Source: Rhizobium giardinii bv. giardinii H152 (lineage in GTDB: Bacteria > Pseudomonadota > Alphaproteobacteria > Rhizobiales > Rhizobiaceae). Taken from it: a stretch of 64,000 nucleotides of DNA. The stretch lies in contig NZ_KB902578.1 in assembly GCF_000379605.1 (NCBI RefSeq), positions 30,624 through 94,623 on the forward strand. Direction: 5' to 3'. The translations under genes and the position numbers were made by a program. Of this stretch, positions 1 to 8,985 are shown piece by piece. The notes beneath the pieces are model-generated. The model was not told the DNA's origin, made no database searches, and worked only from the letters and a program-made list of their open reading frames with translations. Each line of letters starts with the position of its first letter. The stretch's first letter is position 1.

Positions 1-300
1 ATCGGTCGAGGATTTCGACGCCCTCCGGTGGCCGATTTCCGGGCCACCCGAAGGGCCGGTCGCTTTTGGCTTCCGGACGTCGTCAAAAATCCTCGCCGGA
101 CCTTCTGGTCCGACTGCGGTTTTCTCCTAGCCGGAAGTCAAAATCGATCCGGTCACATCGGTCATTATCAGTGATCTTTGGTATTAGATTTCATCACAAG
201 CCATCGGGTTGCCTTCCCGGGATCGCTGGCGCATGTTCCGATCGGTGGTCGGGATTCGCGGCAGGCCGCGGTCCGGAGGGGCTGATCTGATGAGGGAAGC
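1..300. other. Left-edge region without a confident gene
   Basis: No open frame here looks like a real protein. Frame 1 is open to about position 171 but its translation is arginine-rich and low in normal protein character. The segment ends with a GAGGGAAGC-type ribosome binding site for the histidine kinase that begins with TTG at 301. It may hold the kinase promoter, but I see no clear -35/-10 pair. Confidence 0.5.
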
Positions 301-2010
301 TTGAACGGCAGACTGGACAAACCGAGCGAGCAGGGCGCTCCCTGGCTGGCGTTCCTTCGCTCGCGGCTGAGACGCCCGCTGTCGTTCTATCTGGCGGCGC
401 TGCTGCTTGTCGCCATCGTTCCTTCGTTCGTTTTCTCGATGATCATCCTGAAACGCAGTACCGACGAGCAGGAGCGTGTGATTGCGGCGTTGCTCAAGGG
501 AACGACGGGTGCGGTCACCCGCGTCGTCGAGCGCGAGATCGACAGCATGCTGACCACGCTCAAGGTGTTGTCGACCGCCACGCCGATGGACACCAGAAAT
601 CTGGGCCAGCTCTATGAGCGGGCATCGTCCGCCCTTGCCGGTACCGGATCCCATCTGCTGGTCATCGATCGTGGGCACAATCAGCTTTTAAACACGCGGG
701 CGCCCTTCGGCAGCGCGCTCGGCAAGGCGTCCGATCCCGCTTCGATCGACCTGGCGTTCCGCAACGGCGGTCCGCTCATTTCGAACGTGTTTTTTGGCAG
801 GACCGCAGGAAAATGGGTGTTCAACGTCTATCTGCCTGTCACCACGCCCCTCGGCAACAATGATTATCTGCTGACGCTGACCCAGAACGCCGAAAACATG
901 TCGAAGGCGGTCAGCAGGGACGTTCTGTCGCCCGGCTGGAACGCCGCCCTCGTCGACAGCGCCGGCAATGTGATTGCCTCGTCAGATCCCAGCGTGGCGG
1001 TCGGCAAGCCCTTCTTCATGAGTATCGTGCCGTCGTTACGCGTCGGCGTCGGCGAGGCGACGCATGAAGGCGTCGCATACCGGACTGTCACCGAGTTTTC
1101 CGTCCTCACCGGCTGGAAGGTCATCGCCTGGGCGAGGAGTGCCGATGTCGATGCGCCAGCGCTCTGGTCCTATTTCTGGCTGTCGCTGGGTGGAATTCTC
1201 TTTGCCGGTATTGCGATCGCCGGGTCGGTCACCATTGCCGGTCTGCTGACCCAGGGTGTCAAGGTACTGGCACAGGATGCGCATCTCCTCGGTGCCGGAC
1301 GGCCGATCGCGCCGCGCACGCATATGATTTCCGAAATCGAGACGGTATCGACCGCGCTGGCCGAGGCGGCTCAGGCCCGCCGGAAGGCGGAAAACGAAAT
1401 CCGCTTCCTGATGCGCGAGGTGGCGCACCGGTCCAAGAACCAGTTGACGGTCATTCAATCGATGCTCAACCAATCGCTCAACGTGGGCGAAAGCCGGGCG
1501 GACTTTGCCGAGGCGTTCCGCAAGCGGATTGCCGGCCTTGCACGCTCGACAGATCTGATGATTGCCAACGCCACGCAGGGCGTCGATTTCCAGGAACTTG
1601 CGCAAAACCAGCTGCAACCGTTCATTCCCGATGACCCGCAGCGTGTTCACCTTTCCGGGCCGTCCGTGCGGCTTGACGCACAGGTTTCGCAGACGTTGGG
1701 CATGGCGCTGCATGAGCTTGCCACCAACGCCACGAAATATGGTGCGCTGGGCAACAGCAGGGGGACCGTCGACCTCACCTGGTCGCTCGCTGACGGGGCA
1801 TTTCTGCTCGTCTGGAGAGAGGCGGGCGCAGACATCGATGCGGATAGCATCGCCACCACACGCAAGGGTTTCGGGACCATCGTGCTTGAGCGTATGCTTG
1901 CGATGGTGCTGGATGCAAAACTGGAGCGGATCATGCATGCGGATGGCATCGAATGGCGCATGACTGTGCCCCAGGAGCGGTTGAATGCAAACCTGTCGGT
2001 ACAATCCTGA
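301..2010 (+). CDS. HWE/HisKA_2-family sensor histidine kinase
   Basis: Inner-membrane sensor kinase of 569 residues starting at TTG, preceded by GAGGGAAGC. A first membrane helix lies near residues 29-50, followed by an extracytoplasmic sensor region of about 235 residues (probably Cache-like) and a second helix near 288-312. The cytoplasmic part has the phospho-acceptor box EVAHRSKNQL with His376 and the N-box HELATNATKYGAL at about 471-483, both typical of the HWE/HisKA_2 group that is abundant in rhizobia. No response regulator gene is adjacent, so the partner and signal are unknown. The family often works with single-domain regulators or in the general stress response, but nothing in the neighbourhood shows which. 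Confidence 0.9.
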   Translation: MNGRLDKPSEQGAPWLAFLRSRLRRPLSFYLAALLLVAIVPSFVFSMIILKRSTDEQERVIAALLKGTTGAVTRVVEREIDSMLTTLKVLSTATPMDTRNLGQLYERASSALAGTGSHLLVIDRGHNQLLNTRAPFGSALGKASDPASIDLAFRNGGPLISNVFFGRTAGKWVFNVYLPVTTPLGNNDYLLTLTQNAENMSKAVSRDVLSPGWNAALVDSAGNVIASSDPSVAVGKPFFMSIVPSLRVGVGEATHEGVAYRTVTEFSVLTGWKVIAWARSADVDAPALWSYFWLSLGGILFAGIAIAGSVTIAGLLTQGVKVLAQDAHLLGAGRPIAPRTHMISEIETVSTALAEAAQARRKAENEIRFLMREVAHRSKNQLTVIQSMLNQSLNVGESRADFAEAFRKRIAGLARSTDLMIANATQGVDFQELAQNQLQPFIPDDPQRVHLSGPSVRLDAQVSQTLGMALHELATNATKYGALGNSRGTVDLTWSLADGAFLLVWREAGADIDADSIATTRKGFGTIVLERMLAMVLDAKLERIMHADGIEWRMTVPQERLNANLSVQS

Positions 2011-2055
2011 TTGGTTTATCCTGCGCGATAGCTGAGTCCAGTTGAAAGAGTACAC

Positions 2056-2385
2056 ATGCGTTGCAAGACGATCATCGCAGCCACCGTTGTTGGGGTTTTC
2101 GCCTCCGGTATGGTGTCCGCTTTCGGTGCCAAATGCGTGGTTGCCGACCCGACGGGCACGCCGCTCAATGTTCGCGCACAGCCGAACGGGCAAATCCTGT
2201 CGACGCTCGACAACGGGCTTTCGGTCGAGGTGATCGCCGAAACGCGGACAGGCGGCAAGCGCTGGGTCGAGGTGGCTGCCAACGGCGAGACGCTGGGCTG
2301 GGTCTTTGGCAATTTCCTCGATTGCTCGGGACGCGACGATAAGCTGAAATCGGCGCCGATGCATCCGCGCTCAGCGCCGCAATAG
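2056..2385 (+). CDS. Exported SH3b-domain protein
   Basis: A 109-residue protein with an N-terminal signal sequence (about residues 1-25, ending SAFGA) followed by one bacterial SH3-like domain. The fold is recognisable from the stretch LNVRAQPNGQIL and the later WVEVAANGETLGWVFGNFL. Such domains bind peptidoglycan or other envelope ligands and the protein should be periplasmic. It starts 45 bases after the kinase stop, with GAAAGAG upstream of ATG, so the two genes may be co-transcribed. A stem-loop with a T-rich tail follows it. The exact ligand is unknown. Confidence 0.8.
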   Translation: MRCKTIIAATVVGVFASGMVSAFGAKCVVADPTGTPLNVRAQPNGQILSTLDNGLSVEVIAETRTGGKRWVEVAANGETLGWVFGNFLDCSGRDDKLKSAPMHPRSAPQ

Positions 2386-2395
2386 GCGCTCCGGA

Positions 2396-2422
2396 AGGGC
2401 GTCATCCGCCCTCTTTCTTTTT
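2396..2422 (+). terminator. Rho-independent terminator after the SH3b gene
   Basis: The six-base stem AGGGCG/CGCCCT around a five-base loop is followed by CTTTCTTTTT. It separates the kinase/SH3b pair from rpsO. Confidence 0.6.
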
Positions 2423-2551
2423 GATGCCGGATAGTTTATAGGCAGCGCCAGCATCAGACCCGATCAAGTGGACTTTTGCCTTCATGGCCGCAGCTAGACG
2501 ACATCCCGGCTGCTGGCGACCCGAAATCCTAAACATTGAAAGGATGACACG

Positions 2552-2821
2552 ATGTCGATCACTGCAGAGCGCAAGGCTGCGCTCATCAAGGAATACGCAA
2601 CTGTTGAAGGCGATACCGGTTCTCCGGAAGTCCAGGTTGCCATCCTCACCGAGCGGATCAACAACCTGACCGAACACTTCAAGGGTCACAAGAAGGACAA
2701 CCACTCGCGTCGTGGCCTTCTGGCAATGGTCTCCAGCCGCCGTTCGCTTCTCGACTACGTCAAGGGCAAGGACGAAGCGCGCTACACCAAGCTGATCACC
2801 GCTCTCGGCATTCGCCGCTAA
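2552..2821 (+). CDS. rpsO: 30S ribosomal protein S15
   Basis: Complete S15 of 89 residues, the usual length. The conserved segments [16 protein letters not shown] and [18 protein letters not shown] are present. S15 binds 16S rRNA early in 30S assembly and bridges to the 50S subunit. The ribosome binding site AAAGGA lies eight bases before ATG. It is followed by a strong stem-loop and then pnp, the conserved rpsO-pnp order. In most alphaproteobacteria truB and rbfA precede rpsO, but here the preceding genes are the SH3b protein and a sensor kinase. Confidence 0.98.
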   Translation: MSITAERKAALIKEYATVEGDTGSPEVQVAILTERINNLTEHFKGHKKDNHSRRGLLAMVSSRRSLLDYVKGKDEARYTKLITALGIRR

Positions 2822-2829
2822 GCCTTACG

Positions 2830-2873
2830 CCGGCGGGACCCTTCGAAGGAAGGATGCCCGCCGGTTCTTTTTT
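2830..2873 (+). terminator. Terminator/attenuator between rpsO and pnp
   Basis: The perfect eight-base stem CCGGCGGG/CCCGCCGG is followed by TTCTTTTTT. In enterobacteria rpsO is followed by a partial terminator with readthrough into pnp and RNase processing of the leader; a similar role here is inference. Confidence 0.75.
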
Positions 2874-3178
2874 GCGGGATTGATCCCGTCTTTGCGCTTC
2901 CGGGCGAGCCACGCTGGCTCTGCCGAAGCGGACGCTCCAGCAGACCGGATGGGCCGGCTCTGCGGAACCAACCGATGACCTGTCATGGGGCAGGATTGCA
3001 GGATGCTTCGGCGCTTGCTCGTTTTCCCGGCGCCCGAAGCCAATTGGCTTTCAGGAGCGGAACGACCGCCAGCCAGATTTGGAAGCCTCCCGTTGTCTTG
3101 CCCGTGATGCGTCATTTTTGCGGACCGCCCGCGCCAGTTAGGCAGCGGCGCGGACTTGCCGCACACGAAGGACAAAAC
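2874..3178 (+). promoter_or_regulatory. pnp leader region
   Basis: About 300 bases between the rpsO terminator and the pnp start hold no convincing gene. The pnp frame is open upstream to 2975, but that extension does not resemble PNPase. The true start at 3179 has GAAGGAC just upstream. A long leader is expected because pnp is autoregulated in other bacteria. I could not identify a specific structure by eye. Confidence 0.4.
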
Positions 3179-5311
3179 ATGTTCAATACCCACACGGTAG
3201 AAATTGAATGGGCAGGCCGCCCGCTCAAGCTCGAAACCGGCAAGATCGCCCGTCAGGCTGACGGCGCCGTGCTTGCCACCTATGGCGAAACGGTCGTTCT
3301 CGCCACCGTCGTTTCGGCCAAGGCGCCGAAGCCTGGCCAGGATTTCTTCCCGCTGACCGTCAACTACCAGGAAAAGACCTACGCCGCCGGCAAGATCCCT
3401 GGTGGCTACTTCAAGCGCGAAGGCCGTCCGTCGGAAAAGGAAACGCTGGTTTCCCGCCTGATCGACCGCCCGATCCGCCCGCTCTTCCCGGAAGGCTACA
3501 AGAACGACACCCAGGTTGTCGTCACCGTTGTCCAGCACGACCTGGAAAATGATCCGGACGTCCTGTCGATGGTTGCCGCTTCCGCAGCGCTGACGATTTC
3601 CGGCGTTCCCTTCATGGGTCCGGTCGGTGGCGCCCGCGTCGGCTACATCAACGGCGAATACGTGCTCAACCCGCATCTCGACGAAATGGACGAGTCGGTC
3701 CTCGACCTCGTCGTCGCCGGCACCCAGGACGCCGTCCTGATGGTCGAATCGGAAGCCAAGGAACTGAACGAAGACATCATGCTCGGCGCCGTCATGTTCG
3801 GCCACAAGGGCTTCCAGCCGGTGATCGACGCGATCATCAAGCTCGCCGAAGTGGCTGCCAAGGAGCCGCGCGACTTCCAGCCGGAAGACTATTCGGAACT
3901 CGAAGCCGAAATGCTCTCGCTCGCCGAAGCCGAACTGCGCGTCGCCTACAAGAACACCCAGAAGGCTGAGCGCTACGCCGCCGTCGACGCCGTCAAGGCC
4001 AAGGTGAAGGCGCATTTCCTGCCCGAAGGCGTTGAGCCGAAGTACACGGCCGAAGTCGTCGGTGCCGTCTTCAAGCACCTGCAGGCGAAGATCGTCCGCT
4101 GGAACATCCTCGACACCAAGAGCCGCATCGACGGCCGCGACCTGTCCACCGTTCGCCCGATCGTCTCGGAAGTCGGCATCCTGCCGCGCACGCACGGCTC
4201 GGCCCTGTTCACCCGCGGTGAAACGCAGGCGATCGTCGTTGCCACGCTCGGTACCGGCGAAGACGAACAATACGTCGACAGCCTGACCGGCATGTACAAG
4301 GAACGCTTCCTGCTTCACTACAACTTCCCGCCCTATTCGGTCGGCGAAACCGGTCGCATGGGCTCCCCGGGTCGCCGCGAAATCGGTCATGGCAAGCTCG
4401 CCTGGCGCGCTATCCGCCCGATGCTGCCGAGCGCCGAGCAGTTCCCTTACACGCTGCGCGTCGTCTCCGAGATCACCGAGTCGAACGGCTCGTCCTCGAT
4501 GGCAACCGTCTGCGGCACCTCGCTTGCGCTGATGGATGCCGGCGTTCCGCTGGCAAAGCCTGTTGCCGGTATCGCCATGGGCCTGATCCTCGAAGGTGAG
4601 CGCTTCGCAGTTCTCTCCGATATTCTCGGCGATGAAGACCACCTCGGCGACATGGACTTCAAGGTCGCAGGCACCGCCGACGGCATCACCTCGCTGCAGA
4701 TGGACATCAAGATTGCCGGCATCACCGAAGAAATCATGAAGGTGGCGCTTGAGCAGGCCCAGGGCGGCCGCAAGCACATCCTCGGCGAAATGGCCAATGC
4801 CATCACCGAAGGCCGCAGCCAGCTCGGCGAATTCGCACCGCGCATCGAAGTCATGAACATCCCGGTCGACAAGATCCGTGAAGTCATCGGTTCGGGCGGC
4901 AAGGTCATTCGCGAAATCGTCGAGAAGACGGGCGCCAAGATCAACATCGAAGACGACGGCACGATCAAGATCGCTTCTTCGTCGGCTAAGGAAATCGAAG
5001 CGGCCCGCAAGTGGATCCACTCGATCGTCGCGGAACCGGAAGTCGGCCAGATCTACGAAGGCACGGTCGTCAAGACCGCCGACTTCGGCGCCTTCGTCAA
5101 TTTCTTCGGCCCGCGTGACGGCCTCGTGCACATCTCGCAGCTCGCTTCCGAGCGCGTTGCCAAGACCTCCGACGTCGTCAAGGAAGGCGACAAGGTCTGG
5201 GTCAAGCTGATGGGCTTCGACGAGCGCGGCAAGGTCCGCCTCTCTATGAAGGTTGTCGACCAGGCAACCGGCAAGGAAGTCGCCAAGGGCGAAGGCGAAG
5301 CTGCTGAATAA
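3179..5311 (+). CDS. pnp: Polyribonucleotide nucleotidyltransferase (PNPase)
   Basis: Phosphorolytic 3'-5' exoribonuclease and RNA degradosome component, 710 residues from the ATG preceded by GAAGGAC, the usual rhizobial length. Two RNase PH domains flank an all-helical domain; the second core carries the catalytic acidic motif [18 protein letters not shown] domain follows ([17 protein letters not shown]) and then a C-terminal S1 domain ([18 protein letters not shown]). It acts in mRNA turnover in the cytoplasm. A GC-rich terminator follows the stop codon. Confidence 0.98.
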   Translation: MFNTHTVEIEWAGRPLKLETGKIARQADGAVLATYGETVVLATVVSAKAPKPGQDFFPLTVNYQEKTYAAGKIPGGYFKREGRPSEKETLVSRLIDRPIRPLFPEGYKNDTQVVVTVVQHDLENDPDVLSMVAASAALTISGVPFMGPVGGARVGYINGEYVLNPHLDEMDESVLDLVVAGTQDAVLMVESEAKELNEDIMLGAVMFGHKGFQPVIDAIIKLAEVAAKEPRDFQPEDYSELEAEMLSLAEAELRVAYKNTQKAERYAAVDAVKAKVKAHFLPEGVEPKYTAEVVGAVFKHLQAKIVRWNILDTKSRIDGRDLSTVRPIVSEVGILPRTHGSALFTRGETQAIVVATLGTGEDEQYVDSLTGMYKERFLLHYNFPPYSVGETGRMGSPGRREIGHGKLAWRAIRPMLPSAEQFPYTLRVVSEITESNGSSSMATVCGTSLALMDAGVPLAKPVAGIAMGLILEGERFAVLSDILGDEDHLGDMDFKVAGTADGITSLQMDIKIAGITEEIMKVALEQAQGGRKHILGEMANAITEGRSQLGEFAPRIEVMNIPVDKIREVIGSGGKVIREIVEKTGAKINIEDDGTIKIASSSAKEIEAARKWIHSIVAEPEVGQIYEGTVVKTADFGAFVNFFGPRDGLVHISQLASERVAKTSDVVKEGDKVWVKLMGFDERGKVRLSMKVVDQATGKEVAKGEGEAAE

Positions 5312-5336
5312 GCGCGGCGCTTGAAAAGACTGCCAC

Positions 5337-5373
5337 GGGCGCGGAGCGGATCGTTCCGCGCCCTTTCTTGTTT
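5337..5373 (+). terminator. Rho-independent terminator after pnp
   Basis: The perfect nine-base stem GGGCGCGGA/TCCGCGCCC is followed by TTTCTTGTTT. Confidence 0.85.
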
Positions 5374-5380
5374 ATCTCCG

Positions 5381-5485
5381 CTAGAGCGTTGCGCTTTTCC
5401 CCGAGTGACGAATACGCTCTATCTCTTTGTTTTTACGCATTTCCGGGCGGAAAACCGTTTCACATTTTTCCTGGAAATGCCGCCT
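5381..5485. repeat. RIME-like rhizobial intergenic mosaic element
   Basis: The element has two palindromic modules: AGAGCG (5384-5389) with CGCTCT (5415-5420), then GCATTTCC (5437-5444) with GGAAATGC (5473-5480). The module linker CTTTGTTTTTACGCA and the core GGAAAACCG match what I remember of the Rhizobium-specific intergenic mosaic elements dispersed in Rhizobiaceae genomes. It sits between the pnp terminator and the methyltransferase start. The family assignment is from memory, not a search. Confidence 0.7.
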
Positions 5486-5498
5486 AGGACGTTCCACC

Positions 5499-6515
5499 AT
5501 GAGCCGCGACGCGCTGAAAACCCTTTTCCATCCCTTCGAAACCGGCGTCGTTCCCGCACCCGGTAAAGACGAGCGGGTGCTGTTCCTCGGCGCCGAGGCG
5601 GGTTACCGGCTGCCGGCGGATTTCGCGGCGTCGATCGCCGCCGTGCAGCCTCTGCGCCCGCTCTATCGCGGCCTGGAAGCCTCAAGGGCGAGCGTGACGC
5701 CGTTCGTCGAGGGCGAGGACTATGATGCCGCGCTCATCCTCTGCGGCAAGCACAAGGGCGAGAACGAGGACCGGATTGCCGAAGCGCTGAAGCGCACCAA
5801 GATCGGCGGCCTGATCATCGTCGCCGGCGGCAAGGAAGACGGCATCCAGTCGCTGCGCAAGCGCGTCGCCCAGCTTGGCTGGGGCGGCGACAGCCTGCCG
5901 AAATATCATGGCATCGCCTTCTGGTTCGGCCGTCCGGAAGATGCGGATGATGTGATCGCCAAGTTTGCCAAGAAGCCGGTTCGGGTCGAAGGCCGTTTCG
6001 ACGCGGCGCCGGGCATGTTCTCGCATGAGCGGATCGATGCCGGCTCGGAACTGCTGGCCTCGCGTCTTCCGGAGGATTTCAAGGGCCACGCCGCCGATTT
6101 CGGCGCCGGCTGGGGCTATCTGTCGGTGATGCTGGCGGGAAAATCCCCTGGCCTGAAGGGCATCGATCTCTTCGAGGCCGATTATCACGCGCTGGAAGCC
6201 GCACGCGCCAACCTCAAGGCCAACGCGCCGAACGTCCCGACGCGCTTCTATTGGCAGGACCTCACCTCCGAGGAAACACGCGACAAATACGACCTGATCG
6301 TCATGAACCCGCCGTTCCACGAGACCCAGGCCGCCGATCCGGCACTCGGCGCCGCGATGATCAAGGCGGCGGCCAAGGCGCTCAAGATCGGGGGACGGCT
6401 GATGCTGGTTGCCAATCGCGGCCTGCCTTACGAGCCGGTCATGGCCGAGACCTTCAAGGAATGGGGCGAGACCTGCCGCAACGCCCGCTTCAAGGTGCTC
6501 TGGGGCAAGCGCTGA
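5499..6515 (+). CDS. Class I SAM-dependent methyltransferase, RsmC-like
   Basis: A 338-residue protein with the two-domain plan of RsmC/RlmG: a degenerate N-terminal methyltransferase-like half and a C-terminal SAM-binding half. The C-terminal half has the glycine-rich motif DFGAGWGYLSVML and the catalytic NPPFHE motif characteristic of N2-guanine rRNA methylation (RsmC acts on 16S G1207). The end GRLMLVANRGLPY is also typical. I chose the ATG at 5499, directly after the mosaic repeat, because upstream in-frame codons translate the repeat. The target guanine cannot be told from sequence. Confidence 0.85.
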   Translation: MSRDALKTLFHPFETGVVPAPGKDERVLFLGAEAGYRLPADFAASIAAVQPLRPLYRGLEASRASVTPFVEGEDYDAALILCGKHKGENEDRIAEALKRTKIGGLIIVAGGKEDGIQSLRKRVAQLGWGGDSLPKYHGIAFWFGRPEDADDVIAKFAKKPVRVEGRFDAAPGMFSHERIDAGSELLASRLPEDFKGHAADFGAGWGYLSVMLAGKSPGLKGIDLFEADYHALEAARANLKANAPNVPTRFYWQDLTSEETRDKYDLIVMNPPFHETQAADPALGAAMIKAAAKALKIGGRLMLVANRGLPYEPVMAETFKEWGETCRNARFKVLWGKR

Positions 6516-6651
6516 GGCTTTGAGGGCGGCCCTCCCGCAGCGCTCCCGGGACGCATCTTTTGCAGTTGCGTTCGCCCTGAATAAGGTTCACCATTTCCTC
6601 GCCGCGCCCTTGCGCGTCCAAGCGGACGCGCGGCGCTCGATGGAGCAAACA

Positions 6652-6888
6652 ATGGGATTTGGACCTGCCCGCCCGCCCATCACCGAAGATGTCGCGGAAG
6701 TGATCGCAAAGGATATCAAGAGCGGCGAAGGCAAGGAACCAACCTCCGAGGTGCCCTTGGCCTTCCAGACCGGCCGCCGGTCGGTCGATCCGGAAACCCT
6801 GGACCAGGCGCGCAAGCAGATGACGATGTTCGGCATCTTTGCGATCGCGGTCCTGGCGGTGTTGCTCGCCGTCTGGTGGGCCGCCTGA
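6652..6888 (+). CDS. Small C-tail-anchored membrane protein
   Basis: A hypothetical protein of 78 residues if it starts at ATG 6652, where GGAG lies six bases upstream; an in-frame ATG at 6640 lacks such a site. The N-terminal two thirds are hydrophilic (DVAEVIAKDIKSGEGKEP) and the end is one hydrophobic helix, MFGIFAIAVLAVLLAVWWA, so it is probably anchored in the membrane with its body in the cytoplasm. It lies between the RsmC-like gene and the convergent htpG. No function is recognised. Confidence 0.65.
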   Translation: MGFGPARPPITEDVAEVIAKDIKSGEGKEPTSEVPLAFQTGRRSVDPETLDQARKQMTMFGIFAIAVLAVLLAVWWAA

Positions 6889-6917
6889 CGCGTCAGGCAG
6901 ACCGATCCATTGCGCGG

Positions 6918-6961
6918 TGGCGATGGCCCGCGCCCAAGCCCGCGCCATCGCGCCGTTTTCC
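6918..6961. terminator. Stem-loop between convergent genes
   Basis: GCGATGGC (6920-6927) pairs with GCCATCGC (6944-6951), followed by CGCCGTTTTC. It lies between the small membrane protein (plus) and the htpG 3' end (minus) and could end transcription of the former. Confidence 0.5.
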
Positions 6962-6967
6962 CATTAG

Positions 6968-8854
6968 TTAGCCTCGCAAAGCCCGCTCGAACAGCCGCGA
7001 AAGCCGCTCGGCGAAGGCGCGCGGGTCCTGAGGCTTGTCGCCGTCGAGGACGCGGGCCTGGTCGAGCAGAAGCTGGACTGCGTCGGTGCGGAATTCTTCG
7101 CTGCCGCCTGAAGCCAGCGCGGCGATAAGCCCGTGGCCGGGATTGATCTCGAGGATCGGCTTGGCGACGGCATCCAGACGTCCCGCACCCTGCAGCATCT
7201 TTCCCAGCTGGCGATCGTAACCCTGTTCGGAGGCGACGAGGCAGACGGCGCTTTCCGTCAGCCGGTCGGAGGCCCGCACGTCCGATACCGCGTCACCGAG
7301 CGCCGACTTGGCAAAGGCGATGAAATCGCTGACGGCGGGTGTCGTCTCCGCGGTCTTTGGAACATCGCCCTCGGTCTTCGGCACCTGGGCGAGGTCGGCA
7401 GCGCCTTGGGTGATCGACTTGAACGGCTTTCCCTCGAAATCCGGAGCGGCCGTCACCCAGAAGCTGTCGACGGAATCCGTCAGAAGCAGCACCTCGATGC
7501 CGCGGGCGCGAAACCCTTCGAGCTGTGGCGAAGCCTTCAGGTGGTCGAGATTGTCGCCCGCCAGATAGTAGATCGCCGCCTGCGCATCCTTCATGTCCTT
7601 GACGTAGTCGGCAAGCGACCGTGTCGCTTCGTCCGAAGTCGTTGTGCGGAAGCGTGACAGTGCAAGAAGCTGCGCGCGGCGCTCGAAATCGTCATAGATG
7701 CCTTCCTTCAGGACGCTGCCGAAGGCCTCCCAGAGCTTGGCAAAAGCGGTCTCGTCGCTTTCCTGAAGCTTCTCGATGGCGGTCAGCACGCGATTGGTCA
7801 GGCCTTTGCGGATCGCTGCGAGGATCGGACTTTCCTGGATCATTTCGCGCGAGACGTTGAGCGGCAGGTCGGCCGTGTCGACGAGGCCGCGCACGAAGCG
7901 CAGGTAGCGCGGCAGAAGCTCGGCGTCGTCGGTGATGAAGACGCGCTTGACGTAGAGCTTCATGCGGCCCTTGCCCTCGGGATCGAACAGGTCGAGGGGC
8001 TTCGATTCCGGCACGAAGGCAAGGCCGGTATATTCGTGGCGCCCTTCGGCGCGGAAATGCACGGTCAGCGCCGGTTCGTCATACTGGCCGGAAACGCCGC
8101 GGTAGAAATCGGCATACTCTTCCTTGGTGATCTCGTTCTTGGACCGGGTCCAGAGAGCGGTGCCGTCGGCCACGCGCTCGGCTTCCGCGCCGGGCTTCTC
8201 GATCAGGTCGATCGGCACCGGCACGTGGCCGGACTGGTCCTTGACGATCCGCTGGACGCTCCATTTCGAGGTATAGTTCTTGGCGTCGTCCATCAGATGC
8301 AGCCTGACGCGGGTGCCCCGCGCCGGAGCTTCCGTGAGATCGGCCTCGGAGACCGTGTAGCTGCCCTTGCCGTCGGATGACCAGAGCCAGGCATGGGCAG
8401 TACCGGCCCGGCGGGAAACGACATCGACCTTGTCGGCGACCATGAAGGCGGAATAGAAACCGACGCCGAACTGGCCGATCAGCTGGGCGCCATCGCCCGC
8501 CTTTGCCGCCTCGACGCGTTCCATGAAGGCGCGGGTGCCGGACCGGGCGATCGTGCCGAGCGCCTCGACCATGTCGTCGCGGCTCATGCCGATGCCGTTG
8601 TCTTCGAGGGTCAGCGTGTTTTTATCCGCGTCCAGCGTCAGCACAATGCGGGAGCCGGGATCGTCGGAGAGGAGTTCCGGTGCTGCGATCGCCTCGTAGC
8701 GCAGCTTCTCGCAGGCATCGGCCGCGTTGGAGATCAGCTCGCGCAGGAACACGTCCTTGTCGGAATAGACGGAATGCACCATGAGGTGCAGCAGACGCGC
8801 GACGTCGGCCTCAAAAACGTGGTTTTCGACGGGTTTTTCTTGAGCATTGCTCAT
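6968..8854 (-). CDS. htpG: Molecular chaperone HtpG (Hsp90)
   Basis: Bacterial Hsp90 of about 628 residues; an ATG three codons upstream at 8863 is also possible but leaves GAGG almost touching the start. The N-terminal GHKL ATPase shows LISNAADACEKLR, the DNGIGM motif and GQFGVGFYSAF. The middle domain has LPLNVSREMIQE, and a C-terminal dimerisation domain follows. It assists folding and remodelling of cytoplasmic client proteins with DnaK. It lies 130 bases downstream of fabI on the same strand. A heat-shock promoter may lie in that gap but I could not assign one. Confidence 0.96.
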   Translation of the reverse strand: MSNAQEKPVENHVFEADVARLLHLMVHSVYSDKDVFLRELISNAADACEKLRYEAIAAPELLSDDPGSRIVLTLDADKNTLTLEDNGIGMSRDDMVEALGTIARSGTRAFMERVEAAKAGDGAQLIGQFGVGFYSAFMVADKVDVVSRRAGTAHAWLWSSDGKGSYTVSEADLTEAPARGTRVRLHLMDDAKNYTSKWSVQRIVKDQSGHVPVPIDLIEKPGAEAERVADGTALWTRSKNEITKEEYADFYRGVSGQYDEPALTVHFRAEGRHEYTGLAFVPESKPLDLFDPEGKGRMKLYVKRVFITDDAELLPRYLRFVRGLVDTADLPLNVSREMIQESPILAAIRKGLTNRVLTAIEKLQESDETAFAKLWEAFGSVLKEGIYDDFERRAQLLALSRFRTTTSDEATRSLADYVKDMKDAQAAIYYLAGDNLDHLKASPQLEGFRARGIEVLLLTDSVDSFWVTAAPDFEGKPFKSITQGAADLAQVPKTEGDVPKTAETTPAVSDFIAFAKSALGDAVSDVRASDRLTESAVCLVASEQGYDRQLGKMLQGAGRLDAVAKPILEINPGHGLIAALASGGSEEFRTDAVQLLLDQARVLDGDKPQDPRAFAERLSRLFERALRG

Positions 8855-8937
8855 GCTTGTCATGCCTCATCTTGTATTGCGGAATTCTTGCGCGCTCTGA
8901 ACTGGCAAGGAATCGGGCAAAATTCAAGAGGGCAAGA

Positions 8938-8965
8938 GGCGCGCGCCGTTTGCGAACCGCGCGCC
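8938..8965 (-). terminator. GC-rich stem-loop between fabI and htpG
   Basis: On the minus strand GGCGCGCG pairs with CGCGCGCC around a 12-base loop, followed by TCTTG. The T tract is weak, so termination of fabI transcripts here is possible rather than certain. Confidence 0.4.
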
Positions 8966-8985
8966 GGTCGCGAGCAGCTCGAAAA

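Noticed and set aside
1036-2364. 442-codon minus-strand frame opposite the sensor kinase
   Set aside because: Arg/His-rich translation; the plus strand carries a complete HWE kinase with correct motifs.
2825-5131. 768-codon open frame on the minus strand opposite pnp
   Set aside because: Same effect: codon-position bias of pnp leaves the antisense frame open. PNPase on the plus strand has all its motifs.
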